Made by a program: the position numbers and the translations under genes. A stretch of DNA of 64,000 bases. Origin: Fuerstiella sp. (GTDB taxonomy: Bacteria; Planctomycetota; Planctomycetia; Planctomycetales; Planctomycetaceae). Shown here piece after piece: positions 47,178-55,153 of this stretch (position 1 is its first letter; the number at the start of each line of letters is the position of its first letter). The stretch spans positions 62,001-126,000 of the forward strand of contig JAKVAZ010000012.1 of the NCBI GenBank assembly GCA_022447225.1, written 5' to 3'. The notes beneath the pieces are model-generated. The model saw only the letters and a program-made list of their open reading frames with translations. It did not search any database and was not told where the DNA came from.

Positions 47178-48284
47178 TCAGAGAAGTGCCAGCGGGTTTT
47201 CTCGTGTGGTCAACGGAAAGTCGACAGGACCGCCAACCCGATGGGACTCGTAGATGCCTGCAATCATCTCCACGATTCCCCGGCAGTCTTCCGCTGAACA
47301 TTTGGTCGGGCGTTCGTTTTCAACGCTTTCGATCAGATCTTTGATTGCTGCTATGTGACCGCCCTTGTATGAACCATCCGGGCGAGGCTCTGGTTTGCCA
47401 ATACCGGCTGATGTGATGGTTTCCCACTGACTGCCGGTTCTGCCGGGAGACCAGCTGCTGTCACGTAAAATGTAAGCAGGAGCCAGATAACCGCTGTACA
47501 TTTCGATAATTCCTTTGGATCCGAAGATCTGTATTCCGAACCGTGTCGGTTTGCCGGCAGCAGCTTTTCTGGACGCGAAATGCCCGAAAACCCCGTTTGA
47601 AAATTCATAGCGTGCCTGTACGTGATCACCAGCCAGCAAGCCGATACCTTCAGCGCCCTCGACAACATCAGCACGGGTGACTGCATGACCTTTGCTCTGC
47701 ACGGTGGCGGTGCATGACAACGGGTGACCACCGCCAATGCTTCGCATCAGCCCGAAGACGTGTGATCCCAATACCCACAGGTCTTCTCCACCTCCTCGGC
47801 GATCCTCTTTGCCGCGACCTCGGACCTCAAGCAGTTCTCCGATTTCCCCGTTCCTGATCAGAGACAAAACAGTGTCGAGTACCGGTGAATACTGTGAGAC
47901 ATGGGCGATTCCCAGTTTCAGATGCCGCATTTCCAGTGCACGTACCATGTCATCTGATTCTGCCAGTGTTCGACAAAAAGGCTTTTCCATGTAGACATGA
48001 CATCCGGCCTCGGCGGATGCCAGTAACATGTCGTGGCGCTGATCGACCCATCGAGGACAAATGGCAACCAGGTCCGGCATTTCACGGTCCAGCATCTCTC
48101 GGTAATCGGCGTATGCCTTTGTCGCACCTGTGCGGTTTTGGGCCTCGGCGCGACCGGCGTTATCGGGATCTGCGACCGCAGCTATGTTCACATTGGCCAG
48201 ATTGGTAAACGCAACGTCAACCGCGTGGCCGTAGTTGCCTTTACCTGTGCTGCCAATGATTCCGACGCGGTAGGTGCGTGACAT
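47178..48284 (-). CDS. Gfo/Idh/MocA family oxidoreductase, cytoplasmic type
   Basis: A 368-residue NAD(P)-dependent oxidoreductase with no signal peptide. The Rossmann strand is RVGIIGSTGKGNYGHAVD, with DLVAICPRWVDQRHDM and the catalytic HVYMEKPFC. AGGGGAG ten bases before ATG 48284 supports the start. It is only distantly related to the two exported paralogues in this window. The substrate is probably a sugar or inositol derivative. It precedes the CehA gene on the same strand after about 240 bases. Confidence 0.9.
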   Translation of the reverse strand: MSRTYRVGIIGSTGKGNYGHAVDVAFTNLANVNIAAVADPDNAGRAEAQNRTGATKAYADYREMLDREMPDLVAICPRWVDQRHDMLLASAEAGCHVYMEKPFCRTLAESDDMVRALEMRHLKLGIAHVSQYSPVLDTVLSLIRNGEIGELLEVRGRGKEDRRGGGEDLWVLGSHVFGLMRSIGGGHPLSCTATVQSKGHAVTRADVVEGAEGIGLLAGDHVQARYEFSNGVFGHFASRKAAAGKPTRFGIQIFGSKGIIEMYSGYLAPAYILRDSSWSPGRTGSQWETITSAGIGKPEPRPDGSYKGGHIAAIKDLIESVENERPTKCSAEDCRGIVEMIAGIYESHRVGGPVDFPLTTRENPLALL

Positions 48285-48820
48285 CTTGTAGTTCTCCCCT
48301 GAGTCTTAAACAGATTGGAACATTGGAGCCGAGCTGCCGGAGTCTTTCTGCGAGCACTCTTAGAATTTGTCGCCAATGGTCAGAGCCACCAACGGGTGTG
48401 TTTCCCGGCGTTCGTTCGATTTTGATTGTGTTCTGCCGCATTAGGACAGGATTGACTTATGATTTCAAACGGACCTCCCAACAGGACCGCTTCTGGATGG
48501 GGCAGTCAGCAGCGATTGAACTTCGGATATGTGCTGGCGGAAGCCGGTTCACCACCCGGGGAACGCAGTTAATGGATCCTCATGCGAATTTTGATCCACT
48601 ACGTCACAAATAACGAAAACGCGGTGGTGATAGAGGCCCCTCGAGTTCGTTGTTTTTCCCACTCACCGGCGTTGCCGCTCATTTCCCTGCCGTCGAAAAA
48701 TATTCTGTAGCTGCGAAAACGATATCAGCCGGAGGAAGTCACTGCGTACCTTTTCAAGGCCCTGAAGTTCTTCTGTCGCAGAAAAGGAGTGTATAACCGG
48801 GCCTGTCGATAGGTATGTGG
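48285..48820. other. Intergenic gap of about 0.5 kb
   Basis: A short plus-strand frame starts with ATGATTTCAAACGGACCTC near 48460 and ends at 48570, giving a 37-residue product of no known family. No other gene is supported. The Gfo/Idh promoter should lie at the left end. Confidence 0.35.
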
Positions 48821-49924
48821 TTAGTCGGTGAGCATCTGTCGCACGACCTGGCGACGGCTGCCGGTTTCCTCGAAGATCCGCAACTGCTGGATTGCCCCGG
48901 TGTTCTCCGACAGTGATCTGACGCCCATTAGTTCATTTGTACAGTTGAGGCCCTCTGCAATGGGCAGCAGTTCATCGACCAGATCTATAACCACCCTTTG
49001 TACAGAGCGAGGTTTAAAATCCCGTGTACTGACCAGGCTTGCCTCCGCGCCGTAGCGGGTTGCACGCCATTTATTCTGCTGCACCATCATCGGGTGGTAT
49101 TCGGACTGAAACGTGCCTTGATCGATCTCGTTGGAGATCGCGTGAACCAGACACTGTACCAGCGCCGTGATGGACTTCACCTGATCCAGGCCGGGAGGCA
49201 TGTCACAGACACGAATCTCCACTGTGCCAAACTGATGGTGCGGTCGGATATCCCACCAGATTTCCCTGATTGTGTTGATGAATCCGGTATCGACCAGGTG
49301 ATTGACCAGCCATACGTATTCAGACCAGTTGCGCATCTGATGAGGCAATCCGGCTGTGGGCAGTCCTTCCATGATTTTGGAACGATTGGAATGCAGGCCC
49401 GTACTGCGTCCTTCCCAGAACGGAGAATTGGAGGACAACGCCAGTAGCAACGGCAAATGACGCATCATCCGATCGCAGATCATGATTGCTTTGTCACCGG
49501 TATCCACACCTACGTGCACATGCAGCCCAAAAGTTACAAGACGCCTTGCAACATCCTGCATCAGTTCCACCAGACGATAATAGCGGTCGTCGATTGTGAC
49601 GTTTTGTTCACGCCAGGACGAAAACGGGTGAGTCCCTGCCCACAGCAGTTTTAAATTCAGTGGATCGATTGCAGACAGCACCGTATTTACTTTTCTGCTG
49701 AGATCCTCCCCGACTTCCGCAACGGTACGACAGACACCGGAATTGATTTCCAGATACGACTGCATCAGTTCCGGTTTGACGAACATCCGGGCAGATTCCG
49801 GCAGCCGAGACATGACCTCATCAATCACACTGCGAAGCTCACCCGTTTCGGCATCAACAAGCTGCAGCTCAATTTCCACACCGATCGTGGGGAAGCTGTT
49901 GGCAGTGAATCGAATTGGAGTCAT
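48821..49924 (-). CDS. ybdK: Carboxylate-amine ligase, GCS2 (YbdK) family
   Basis: A 367-residue member of the glutamate-cysteine ligase type 2 family. The motifs TIGVEIELQLVD, WAGTHPFSSWREQ, FGLHVHVGVDTGDKA, WWDIRPHHQFGTVEIRVCD and KWRATRYGAEA align with E. coli YbdK. Such enzymes have weak glutamate-cysteine ligase activity, and in planctomycetes the real substrate is unknown. It is read from the minus strand, downstream of the QueD-like gene, with a possible small ORF between. Confidence 0.92.
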   Translation of the reverse strand: MTPIRFTANSFPTIGVEIELQLVDAETGELRSVIDEVMSRLPESARMFVKPELMQSYLEINSGVCRTVAEVGEDLSRKVNTVLSAIDPLNLKLLWAGTHPFSSWREQNVTIDDRYYRLVELMQDVARRLVTFGLHVHVGVDTGDKAIMICDRMMRHLPLLLALSSNSPFWEGRSTGLHSNRSKIMEGLPTAGLPHQMRNWSEYVWLVNHLVDTGFINTIREIWWDIRPHHQFGTVEIRVCDMPPGLDQVKSITALVQCLVHAISNEIDQGTFQSEYHPMMVQQNKWRATRYGAEASLVSTRDFKPRSVQRVVIDLVDELLPIAEGLNCTNELMGVRSLSENTGAIQQLRIFEETGSRRQVVRQMLTD

Positions 49925-50404
49925 GAATGTTCCTCACACGGAAACAGTATTCCAGGTTGTCCCCCGCCGGGGTGCCCTCTTAGACCGGTTCACTGCGCTC
50001 CTGTGATGTCCGGCGCCGGAAATAAAAAGTGACTCACTCTCTGGTGTTTAAGATCCTGATTTAGATTTGTGACTTTGAGAACATTTGATGTTTTGCTGAC
50101 CAATGAATTTCAGTACCGAAGCAGCTGAGAAACTCTCATTATAAATTTGAAATTTTGATTCGTGTCGCTGCCCCAGAAATTTCACAACGGTTTGAGCAAC
50201 GACACAGGCTCCGTCGGCCACGAGAACATGTTGTGGTCCGAGCCGGTACCCACGTCCGATGGGTTTCGGATCTGACAGACTGTACATTTCGTGGCGGTCG
50301 CGAAATTGGCATTGGAGTCTAAGACCTGAGTGTGCGTTTTTGGAGAATCGGTGTATCGGGTCGTGCTGGCTTCCTGCGGTTGCCATGGTTTGGTCGTGGC
50401 AGTA
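49925..50404. other. Gap with a possible small gene
   Basis: About 480 bases between the queD-like and ybdK genes. Only the minus-strand frame listed at 50048-50287 looks coding; the rest shows nothing else that can be supported. Confidence 0.4.
50048..50287 (-). CDS. Possible HPr-like small protein, or remnant
   Basis: From ATG 50287 the frame gives 79 residues. The segment GPQHVLVADGACVVAQTVVK, then SKFQIYNESFSAASVLKFIG, loosely follows the HPr phosphocarrier order (GLHxRPA...V.TA.KF, then the KSI loop). The regulatory serine of HPr (KS) would be the Ser of AAS, and the active His is present near the start (PQH) but in shifted context. The match is weak and the flanks do not help. A degenerate HPr or a chance similarity are both possible. 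Same strand as its neighbours. Confidence 0.3.
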   Translation of the reverse strand: MYSLSDPKPIGRGYRLGPQHVLVADGACVVAQTVVKFLGQRHESKFQIYNESFSAASVLKFIGQQNIKCSQSHKSKSGS

Positions 50405-50881
50405 TCACATCTGCGAAGCTGTTGCCGAGTGCTGCCGTTCTGCGAAGTGTCGATTGTCCTGGGTCCAGTCATCACGGGTATACAGGAAATTGGAGGTGTC
50501 GGTTTCCTGGATCTCCAGGCGTGCCAGGCGAAAACCCATTTCAGTGACCTCACTGAACATGGTCCATGCCAGATTCTCAACGCTGGTGGCACCGTCGATG
50601 ACCTTGAACCGCAGATCCTCACCGGAAGTCCGGCAGTACTGCTGAAGAATAGCGTAAAGTGGATCATGCCGGTTGATCAGCATTCCATGGTCATACTGCT
50701 GTCTGAGCCAGGGTTCAATTTTTGCATCAAAATCCCCGAACAACGTGCTGATATCGCCGTCTCGCTCTACTTCAAAATGCAGCTTCAAACCGTAACGATG
50801 ACCATGGATATTGCTGCATTTGTCGCGCAGAGTTTCGTTGCGGTGAGCAGCATAGAACTTGTATTGTTTTTCGATAATCAC
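50405..50881 (-). CDS. queD: 6-Pyruvoyl tetrahydropterin synthase/QueD-like protein
   Basis: A 158-residue member of the 6-carboxytetrahydropterin synthase family. The zinc site is AAHRN (His13) and IHGHRYG (His26, His28), and the family cysteine precedes it (Cys22 in DKCSNIHGH). YDHGMLIN and ETDTSNFLY complete the active-site set. QueD makes the queuosine precursor carboxytetrahydropterin. The other queuosine genes are absent here, so other pterin roles are open. The start is GTG 50881 with AGGAG nine bases upstream. Confidence 0.9.
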   Translation of the reverse strand: MIIEKQYKFYAAHRNETLRDKCSNIHGHRYGLKLHFEVERDGDISTLFGDFDAKIEPWLRQQYDHGMLINRHDPLYAILQQYCRTSGEDLRFKVIDGATSVENLAWTMFSEVTEMGFRLARLEIQETDTSNFLYTRDDWTQDNRHFAERQHSATASQM

Positions 50882-51173
50882 GGCTCATATCTCCTCGGAA
50901 TGGACGTTGGATTCCTATGTTACCCGACCGTTGCGTCGTCATAACGGTGAATTCCTGTTCTGAATTGACGGAAAGTCGAAAACAATACCTTCGTTCCTCG
51001 AAACGCCGCACAGTGTCGGGATGATGGACCCGGAGTAGTAAAAAAACGTCGCACGTTCAAAAACAGTCTCTCGACCCAACGTCAGGGCACGTCACGGAAA
51101 CCGAACAGATGATCATACGGGCGTCAGAGCCTCCGTGGACGTGAATTTACCTGGCCATTACAAACGCTGATTG

Positions 51174-51950
51174 ATGTTTCGATCCGTTGGAAAATTTTTC
51201 AGATCGAGTTTTGCCCGATCGGTCTATACGTCCGGTGAGTGGTCCACTGTGGATCTGGACCAACGCCGGATCGATATCTATCGACCCGCCGATGGAAACT
51301 GCATCGGCTGCGTGCTTTTTCTGCACGGTCATGGTGGAATTGGACTCAGTGACAATTGCGTGTTCTCGCAGCTGTTTCTGGAACACAAGCTGATGGCCGT
51401 TTGCCCTCACGGCGGGCAGTCGTGGTGGCTTGACCGAATCTGCCCCGAATTTGACACAGAGGTCACTCCCATGCACTGGCTGCGAAGATCCGTGGTGCCG
51501 TACATTACGTCACAATGGGAGATCGAAACACCAAAAATTGCTCTGCTGGGAGTCAGTATGGGTGGTCAGGGTGTTCTGCAGCTGGCATATCGTTACGCTC
51601 GGGAATTCCCCGTGATTGCTGCGATCTCGCCGGCCATCGATTTTCACCAGCTGCATGGTCTTGGTTTACCTCTGGACTGCATGTTTGCCTCGACGGAAGA
51701 TGCCCGTCAGGAAACCGTTGTACTGAATCTGCATCCCCTAGCCTGGCCACGCCATCAGTTCCTGTGTTGTGATCCGCAGGATACCGACTGGTTTGACGGA
51801 TGTGCACGACTTGCAATGAAACTGTCATCGTCGGGGATCATGCACGAACGTGATTTCGACACGTCGGCGGGAGGACATTCATGGGCTTACTTCAACCACA
51901 TGGCACCTGCTGCGATTGAACACATTGTGAAGGGACTGCGTGCAGATTGA
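51174..51950 (+). CDS. Alpha/beta hydrolase (esterase/dienelactone hydrolase-like)
   Basis: A 258-residue protein. The core starts CVLFLHGHGGIGLSDN, with the nucleophile elbow LLGVSMGGQGVLQLA (GVSMGG). The histidine is in TSAGGHSWAYFNHM. This is the esterase-D/S-formylglutathione hydrolase-like or feruloyl esterase-like group. No signal peptide is evident. The substrate is unknown. The rlmB-type gene follows after about 170 bases on the same strand. An in-frame TTG at 51171 is less likely. Confidence 0.85.
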   Translation: MFRSVGKFFRSSFARSVYTSGEWSTVDLDQRRIDIYRPADGNCIGCVLFLHGHGGIGLSDNCVFSQLFLEHKLMAVCPHGGQSWWLDRICPEFDTEVTPMHWLRRSVVPYITSQWEIETPKIALLGVSMGGQGVLQLAYRYAREFPVIAAISPAIDFHQLHGLGLPLDCMFASTEDARQETVVLNLHPLAWPRHQFLCCDPQDTDWFDGCARLAMKLSSSGIMHERDFDTSAGGHSWAYFNHMAPAAIEHIVKGLRAD

Positions 51951-52118
51951 CGTCTCTGCGAGACAGACTCCGAAATCTTCAGGCTCAACCGGCCCAAAAC
52001 AAAAGTTTAGCCGTCAGGCAGCAAAACATGATGGACCTGCTGTCTCTCGTTACAAACCGGCAGTCATCCGATTTGACCTTGTCTTTTCTGCCGATCACAT
52101 CATGTCGGGAAACGTCAC

Positions 52119-52919
52119 ATGTCGGACAAACGTCGGTCACGTCGAAAACAACTGGACGCCAGCCACCAGCGCAACTGGCTCATTGGTCGACATGCCGTCA
52201 CTGAAGTGTTGAAAGCAAACGTATGGCCGTTGAGACGCTTGTGTTCGACTTCCGAGTTCCGGGCAGAAATGCAGGAAGTTTTGCCATCGTTTGCGGAACA
52301 TGGACTCGGTGAACCCATCATTGAACAGGTCACCGCGGAACGACTCACACAACTTTGTGGCAGCCGACATCATCAGGGTGTCGCGGTTCAAATGGGGCCA
52401 TTTCCGTATCTCGATCTGGTCAGTCTGGCGCGACGACTGGACGAACGCAACGAGTCACAGTCCCTGTCTCCTCTGATTGTGATTTTGGACCGCATTCAGG
52501 ACGCCCATAACCTGGGAGCCATTCTTCGGACGTGTGAAGCAATGGCTGCGGATGCTGTCATTATCGGTAAAGCACAGCAGGTCGGTGTGACGCCTCAGGT
52601 TGCTCGTGCGTCCGCCGGAGCCGTCAGTCACATTCCTGTTGTACGAGTTGACACACTGCAGAATGCGGTTGATCTGCTCAGAAATGCGGGGATGCAGATA
52701 CTGGCCGCAAGTGAAAAGTCACCCGTATCCGTTTGGAGTGTCGACACATCGCTTCCAACGGGGCTAATCATTGGAAGTGAGGCTCAGGGGATTAACCAAT
52801 CACTGCTCAAACTTTGTGATCGGCAGATCAGCATACCTTTGTGTGGACGTGTCGGATCATTGAACGCTGCCGTAGCTGCCGGAATGCTTCTTTACGAATT
52901 GCGACGGAAAAAACTCTGA
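52119..52919 (+). CDS. rlmB: TrmH/RlmB family RNA 2'-O-methyltransferase
   Basis: A SPOUT-class methyltransferase, 266 residues. The N-terminal RNA-binding domain begins RNWLIGRHAVTEVLKANV. The knotted catalytic domain carries motif 1 LDRIQDAHNLGAILRTCEA, motif 2 GLIIGSEAQGINQSLL and motif 3 ISIPLCGRVGSLNAAVAAG. RlmB methylates 23S rRNA guanosine 2251 in E. coli; other family members methylate tRNA. RNA and site here are inferred. The basic N-terminus (KRRSRRKQ) fits RNA binding. Confidence 0.92.
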   Translation: MSDKRRSRRKQLDASHQRNWLIGRHAVTEVLKANVWPLRRLCSTSEFRAEMQEVLPSFAEHGLGEPIIEQVTAERLTQLCGSRHHQGVAVQMGPFPYLDLVSLARRLDERNESQSLSPLIVILDRIQDAHNLGAILRTCEAMAADAVIIGKAQQVGVTPQVARASAGAVSHIPVVRVDTLQNAVDLLRNAGMQILAASEKSPVSVWSVDTSLPTGLIIGSEAQGINQSLLKLCDRQISIPLCGRVGSLNAAVAAGMLLYELRRKKL

Positions 52920-53549
52920 ACCCGTGAAGTTCGGGATCTCGTATCGAATTGAGTTCCTGCTCCCACCGGGTGGAATGGCGAAGAGGCAGTGCGTTGTATG
53001 TCCGTATTTCAACCTGAAGGGCTATAGTAGTCGGCCGCAGTCCAGGCGGCGCCGGGGTAGAGGAAGGCACAGACCGTCCGGAGTCGTCCAGGCCATCGCA
53101 TGAACCCCGCTGCCATTGTGTTTATTTGGTCTTATTCAGTGCGTCATGGTCGTCAGAACCAAACTCCACAGGGCGTTTGACAAATGCCTCTGCCGTTTGA
53201 GCAATCTATAGCTCAGGAAGAGCAGGATGTGGTGGCGATTTCTCTGTTCGAATCTGGCCGGGTCTGCCTGACCATCCCGGTTAAACGTTACTCAGTTAAA
53301 CTGACTGCTGATGAATCACTTGGTATCTGAAACCAACGCGGAGGCCATGCCAGCAGAACCCATGTTTTATCGAAAACGCAGGAACACGGTGAATGATTGC
53401 AGGCTGGCACAGTCTTCGGGCCTGTATTCGCATTGACGGTATCATCAGAGTGCGGTATCGAATAACGACAGGACAGGGCCGATGCCGGAATGTCGGACCT
53501 GCTCGGTGGTATGTGACGGCAAGACTTTGATCGTGAAGGAGACGCTGAG
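52920..53549. other. Gene-free stretch except one small ORF
   Basis: About 630 bases before the HtrA gene. Besides the 48-residue frame listed separately, I see only short random frames. The HtrA promoter should be in 53330-53540. Confidence 0.4.
53184..53330 (+). CDS. Small ORF, 48 residues, unknown
   Basis: A frame from ATG 53184 to TGA 53330 reads MPLPFEQSIAQEEQDVVAIS, then VCLTIPVKRYSVKLTADES. The alternation of acidic, hydrophobic and beta-type residues is protein-like. AGGG occurs 13 bases upstream, too far for a strong Shine-Dalgarno. It has no recognised family. Listed as doubtful. Confidence 0.3.
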   Translation: MPLPFEQSIAQEEQDVVAISLFESGRVCLTIPVKRYSVKLTADESLGI

Positions 53550-54695
53550 ATGAAACAGGCGATGGTTTCGTTTGTTTTCGGACTATCCGGGGCATTGTGG
53601 GCCATGTGGTTGGTTAATCCGACAAATCAAAATGTGGTTCACGCACAGCGATTGACACACTTCACAGATCCGTTGAGCAAGACAGAGCAGAGCGTACCAC
53701 GATATAACGCCGACGGACTCACGAACGAAGAGGCAGTAAATGCGTTTGTCTACAGTCGGAACAACCGAGGAGTTGTCAATATCACCACTCGTACCGTCCG
53801 AAATGACGGTCTGTTTTTATTTGAAAGCAGTTCGGAAGGAGCCGGATCCGGTGCGATCATTGACAAGGCCGGTCATGTGTTGACCAATTATCATGTGGTT
53901 GAAGATGCGCGTCAGGTGAAAGTGACATTGTATGACGGCAAAACGTATGTCGCTGCGCTTGTTGGTGCTGATCCGGTGAACGATACGGCTGTCATAAAAA
54001 TTGACGCATCGCCTGAGACACTGTTTCCGATTGAACTGGGTGATTCCGGCCAACTCAAAGTCGGAATGAGGGTGTTTGCTATTGGTAATCCGTTTGGACT
54101 TGAACGGACGATGACTACCGGAATCATTTCGAGCCTTAATCGCTCATTGCAGATCACTCGAGACCGGTCTATCAAATCCATTATTCAGGTTGATGCAGCG
54201 GTCAATCCCGGAAATTCGGGTGGACCACTGCTCGATTCGCACGGTCGTCTGATTGGCGTCAACACGGCCATCGCCAGCCATACCGGGCAAAATTCGGGCA
54301 TCGGTTTCGCGATTCCCGCCAGTCTGATTAACCGTGTCGTTCCACAACTGATCCGCCACGGCCGAGTGATTCGCCCGGATATCGGTATCCAGGTTGTGTA
54401 CGAAACGGATGATGGGCTGCTGGTGATTCATTTGACACCAGGAGGCCCTGCCGAACAGGCAGGTCTGCGTGGTCCTCGTGTTACACGGGAACGCCGCGGA
54501 CCTATTGTGATCGAAAGAACAGACCGTTCAGCGGCCGACATGATTGTGGCTGTCGACGGGCAGCCGATCAGAACCGCGGATGAGTTCCTTGGGTATATCG
54601 AATCGAACAAACCTGGTGATCGTGTGATTGTGACGGTCATTCGTGGATCATCCAGGCTCGACATCCCAGTGCATCTTGACGAGACACAGTCCTGA
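53550..54695 (+). CDS. HtrA/Deg-type serine protease with PDZ domain
   Basis: A periplasmic trypsin-like protease with one PDZ domain (381 residues). AAGGAG eight bases before the ATG fixes the start. The signal peptide is MKQAMVSFVFGLSGALWAMW. The triad is His115 (LTNYHVVED), Asp145 (NDTAVIK) and Ser223 (NPGNSGGPLLD). The PDZ domain begins at about 275 (RPDIGIQVVYET) and includes GLRGPRVTRERRGP and DRVIVTVIRG. It probably degrades misfolded envelope proteins. A single PDZ domain points to a DegS/HhoA-like layout rather than DegP. Confidence 0.93.
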   Translation: MKQAMVSFVFGLSGALWAMWLVNPTNQNVVHAQRLTHFTDPLSKTEQSVPRYNADGLTNEEAVNAFVYSRNNRGVVNITTRTVRNDGLFLFESSSEGAGSGAIIDKAGHVLTNYHVVEDARQVKVTLYDGKTYVAALVGADPVNDTAVIKIDASPETLFPIELGDSGQLKVGMRVFAIGNPFGLERTMTTGIISSLNRSLQITRDRSIKSIIQVDAAVNPGNSGGPLLDSHGRLIGVNTAIASHTGQNSGIGFAIPASLINRVVPQLIRHGRVIRPDIGIQVVYETDDGLLVIHLTPGGPAEQAGLRGPRVTRERRGPIVIERTDRSAADMIVAVDGQPIRTADEFLGYIESNKPGDRVIVTVIRGSSRLDIPVHLDETQS

Positions 54696-55153
54696 GACTG
54701 ATCGGGGTTCTGAAGCCTCGAAGCGTGTGTGGTGTCCTACGGTTGTTTCGTACGGCAGCAAAAGACGAACACTCGGTATTATCCCAGGTCCAGCGGAGAT
54801 TGTTCACCGCCGCACTGTTGAGGTTGCAGTGACTTCACTGGTACGCTCCAGGCAACCGGCGTATGCTGAAGAATTCCGCAGCGCGGAGTTTCAGTCGTTA
54901 TCATCCGTGTTTGCTCTGATTCTGTGCTGCACCGGATCCCCAAGAGGATTGTTTGTACAGGGGCGTTGTGAACATGTTTCGCTGCCGGCTGCGCCTGTCT
55001 GAAACCGTATCCGAAGCGTCACGTCAGCCAATGATGTATGGGTGTTTGCACGCTTGTTGGTGTCTGGTCCGGTACCATGCTGAAAATGTGTTTTGGGGAG
55101 TTTGTGAGGTAAACAGTGAACAGAACAGAACCAGGCCTTACGGTTGTTGAACC
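54696..55153. other. Intergenic gap of about 0.46 kb
   Basis: Plus-strand frame 54643-55002 is open but overlaps the HtrA 3' end in another frame and has no domain. No promoter or hairpin stands out in the stretch. The cytochrome promoter should lie in the last 150 bases. Confidence 0.4.

Noticed and set aside
50182-50667. Minus frame of 161 residues across the queD gene
   Set aside because: It is in another frame of the queD-like gene, whose zinc-site motifs are clear.
53165-53330. tRNA-like string GTTCGAATCTGG
   Set aside because: The surrounding bases do not fold into a cloverleaf with acceptor and anticodon stems.
54643-55002. 119-residue plus frame after HtrA
   Set aside because: Starts inside the HtrA gene in another frame; no motif, no conserved pattern visible.
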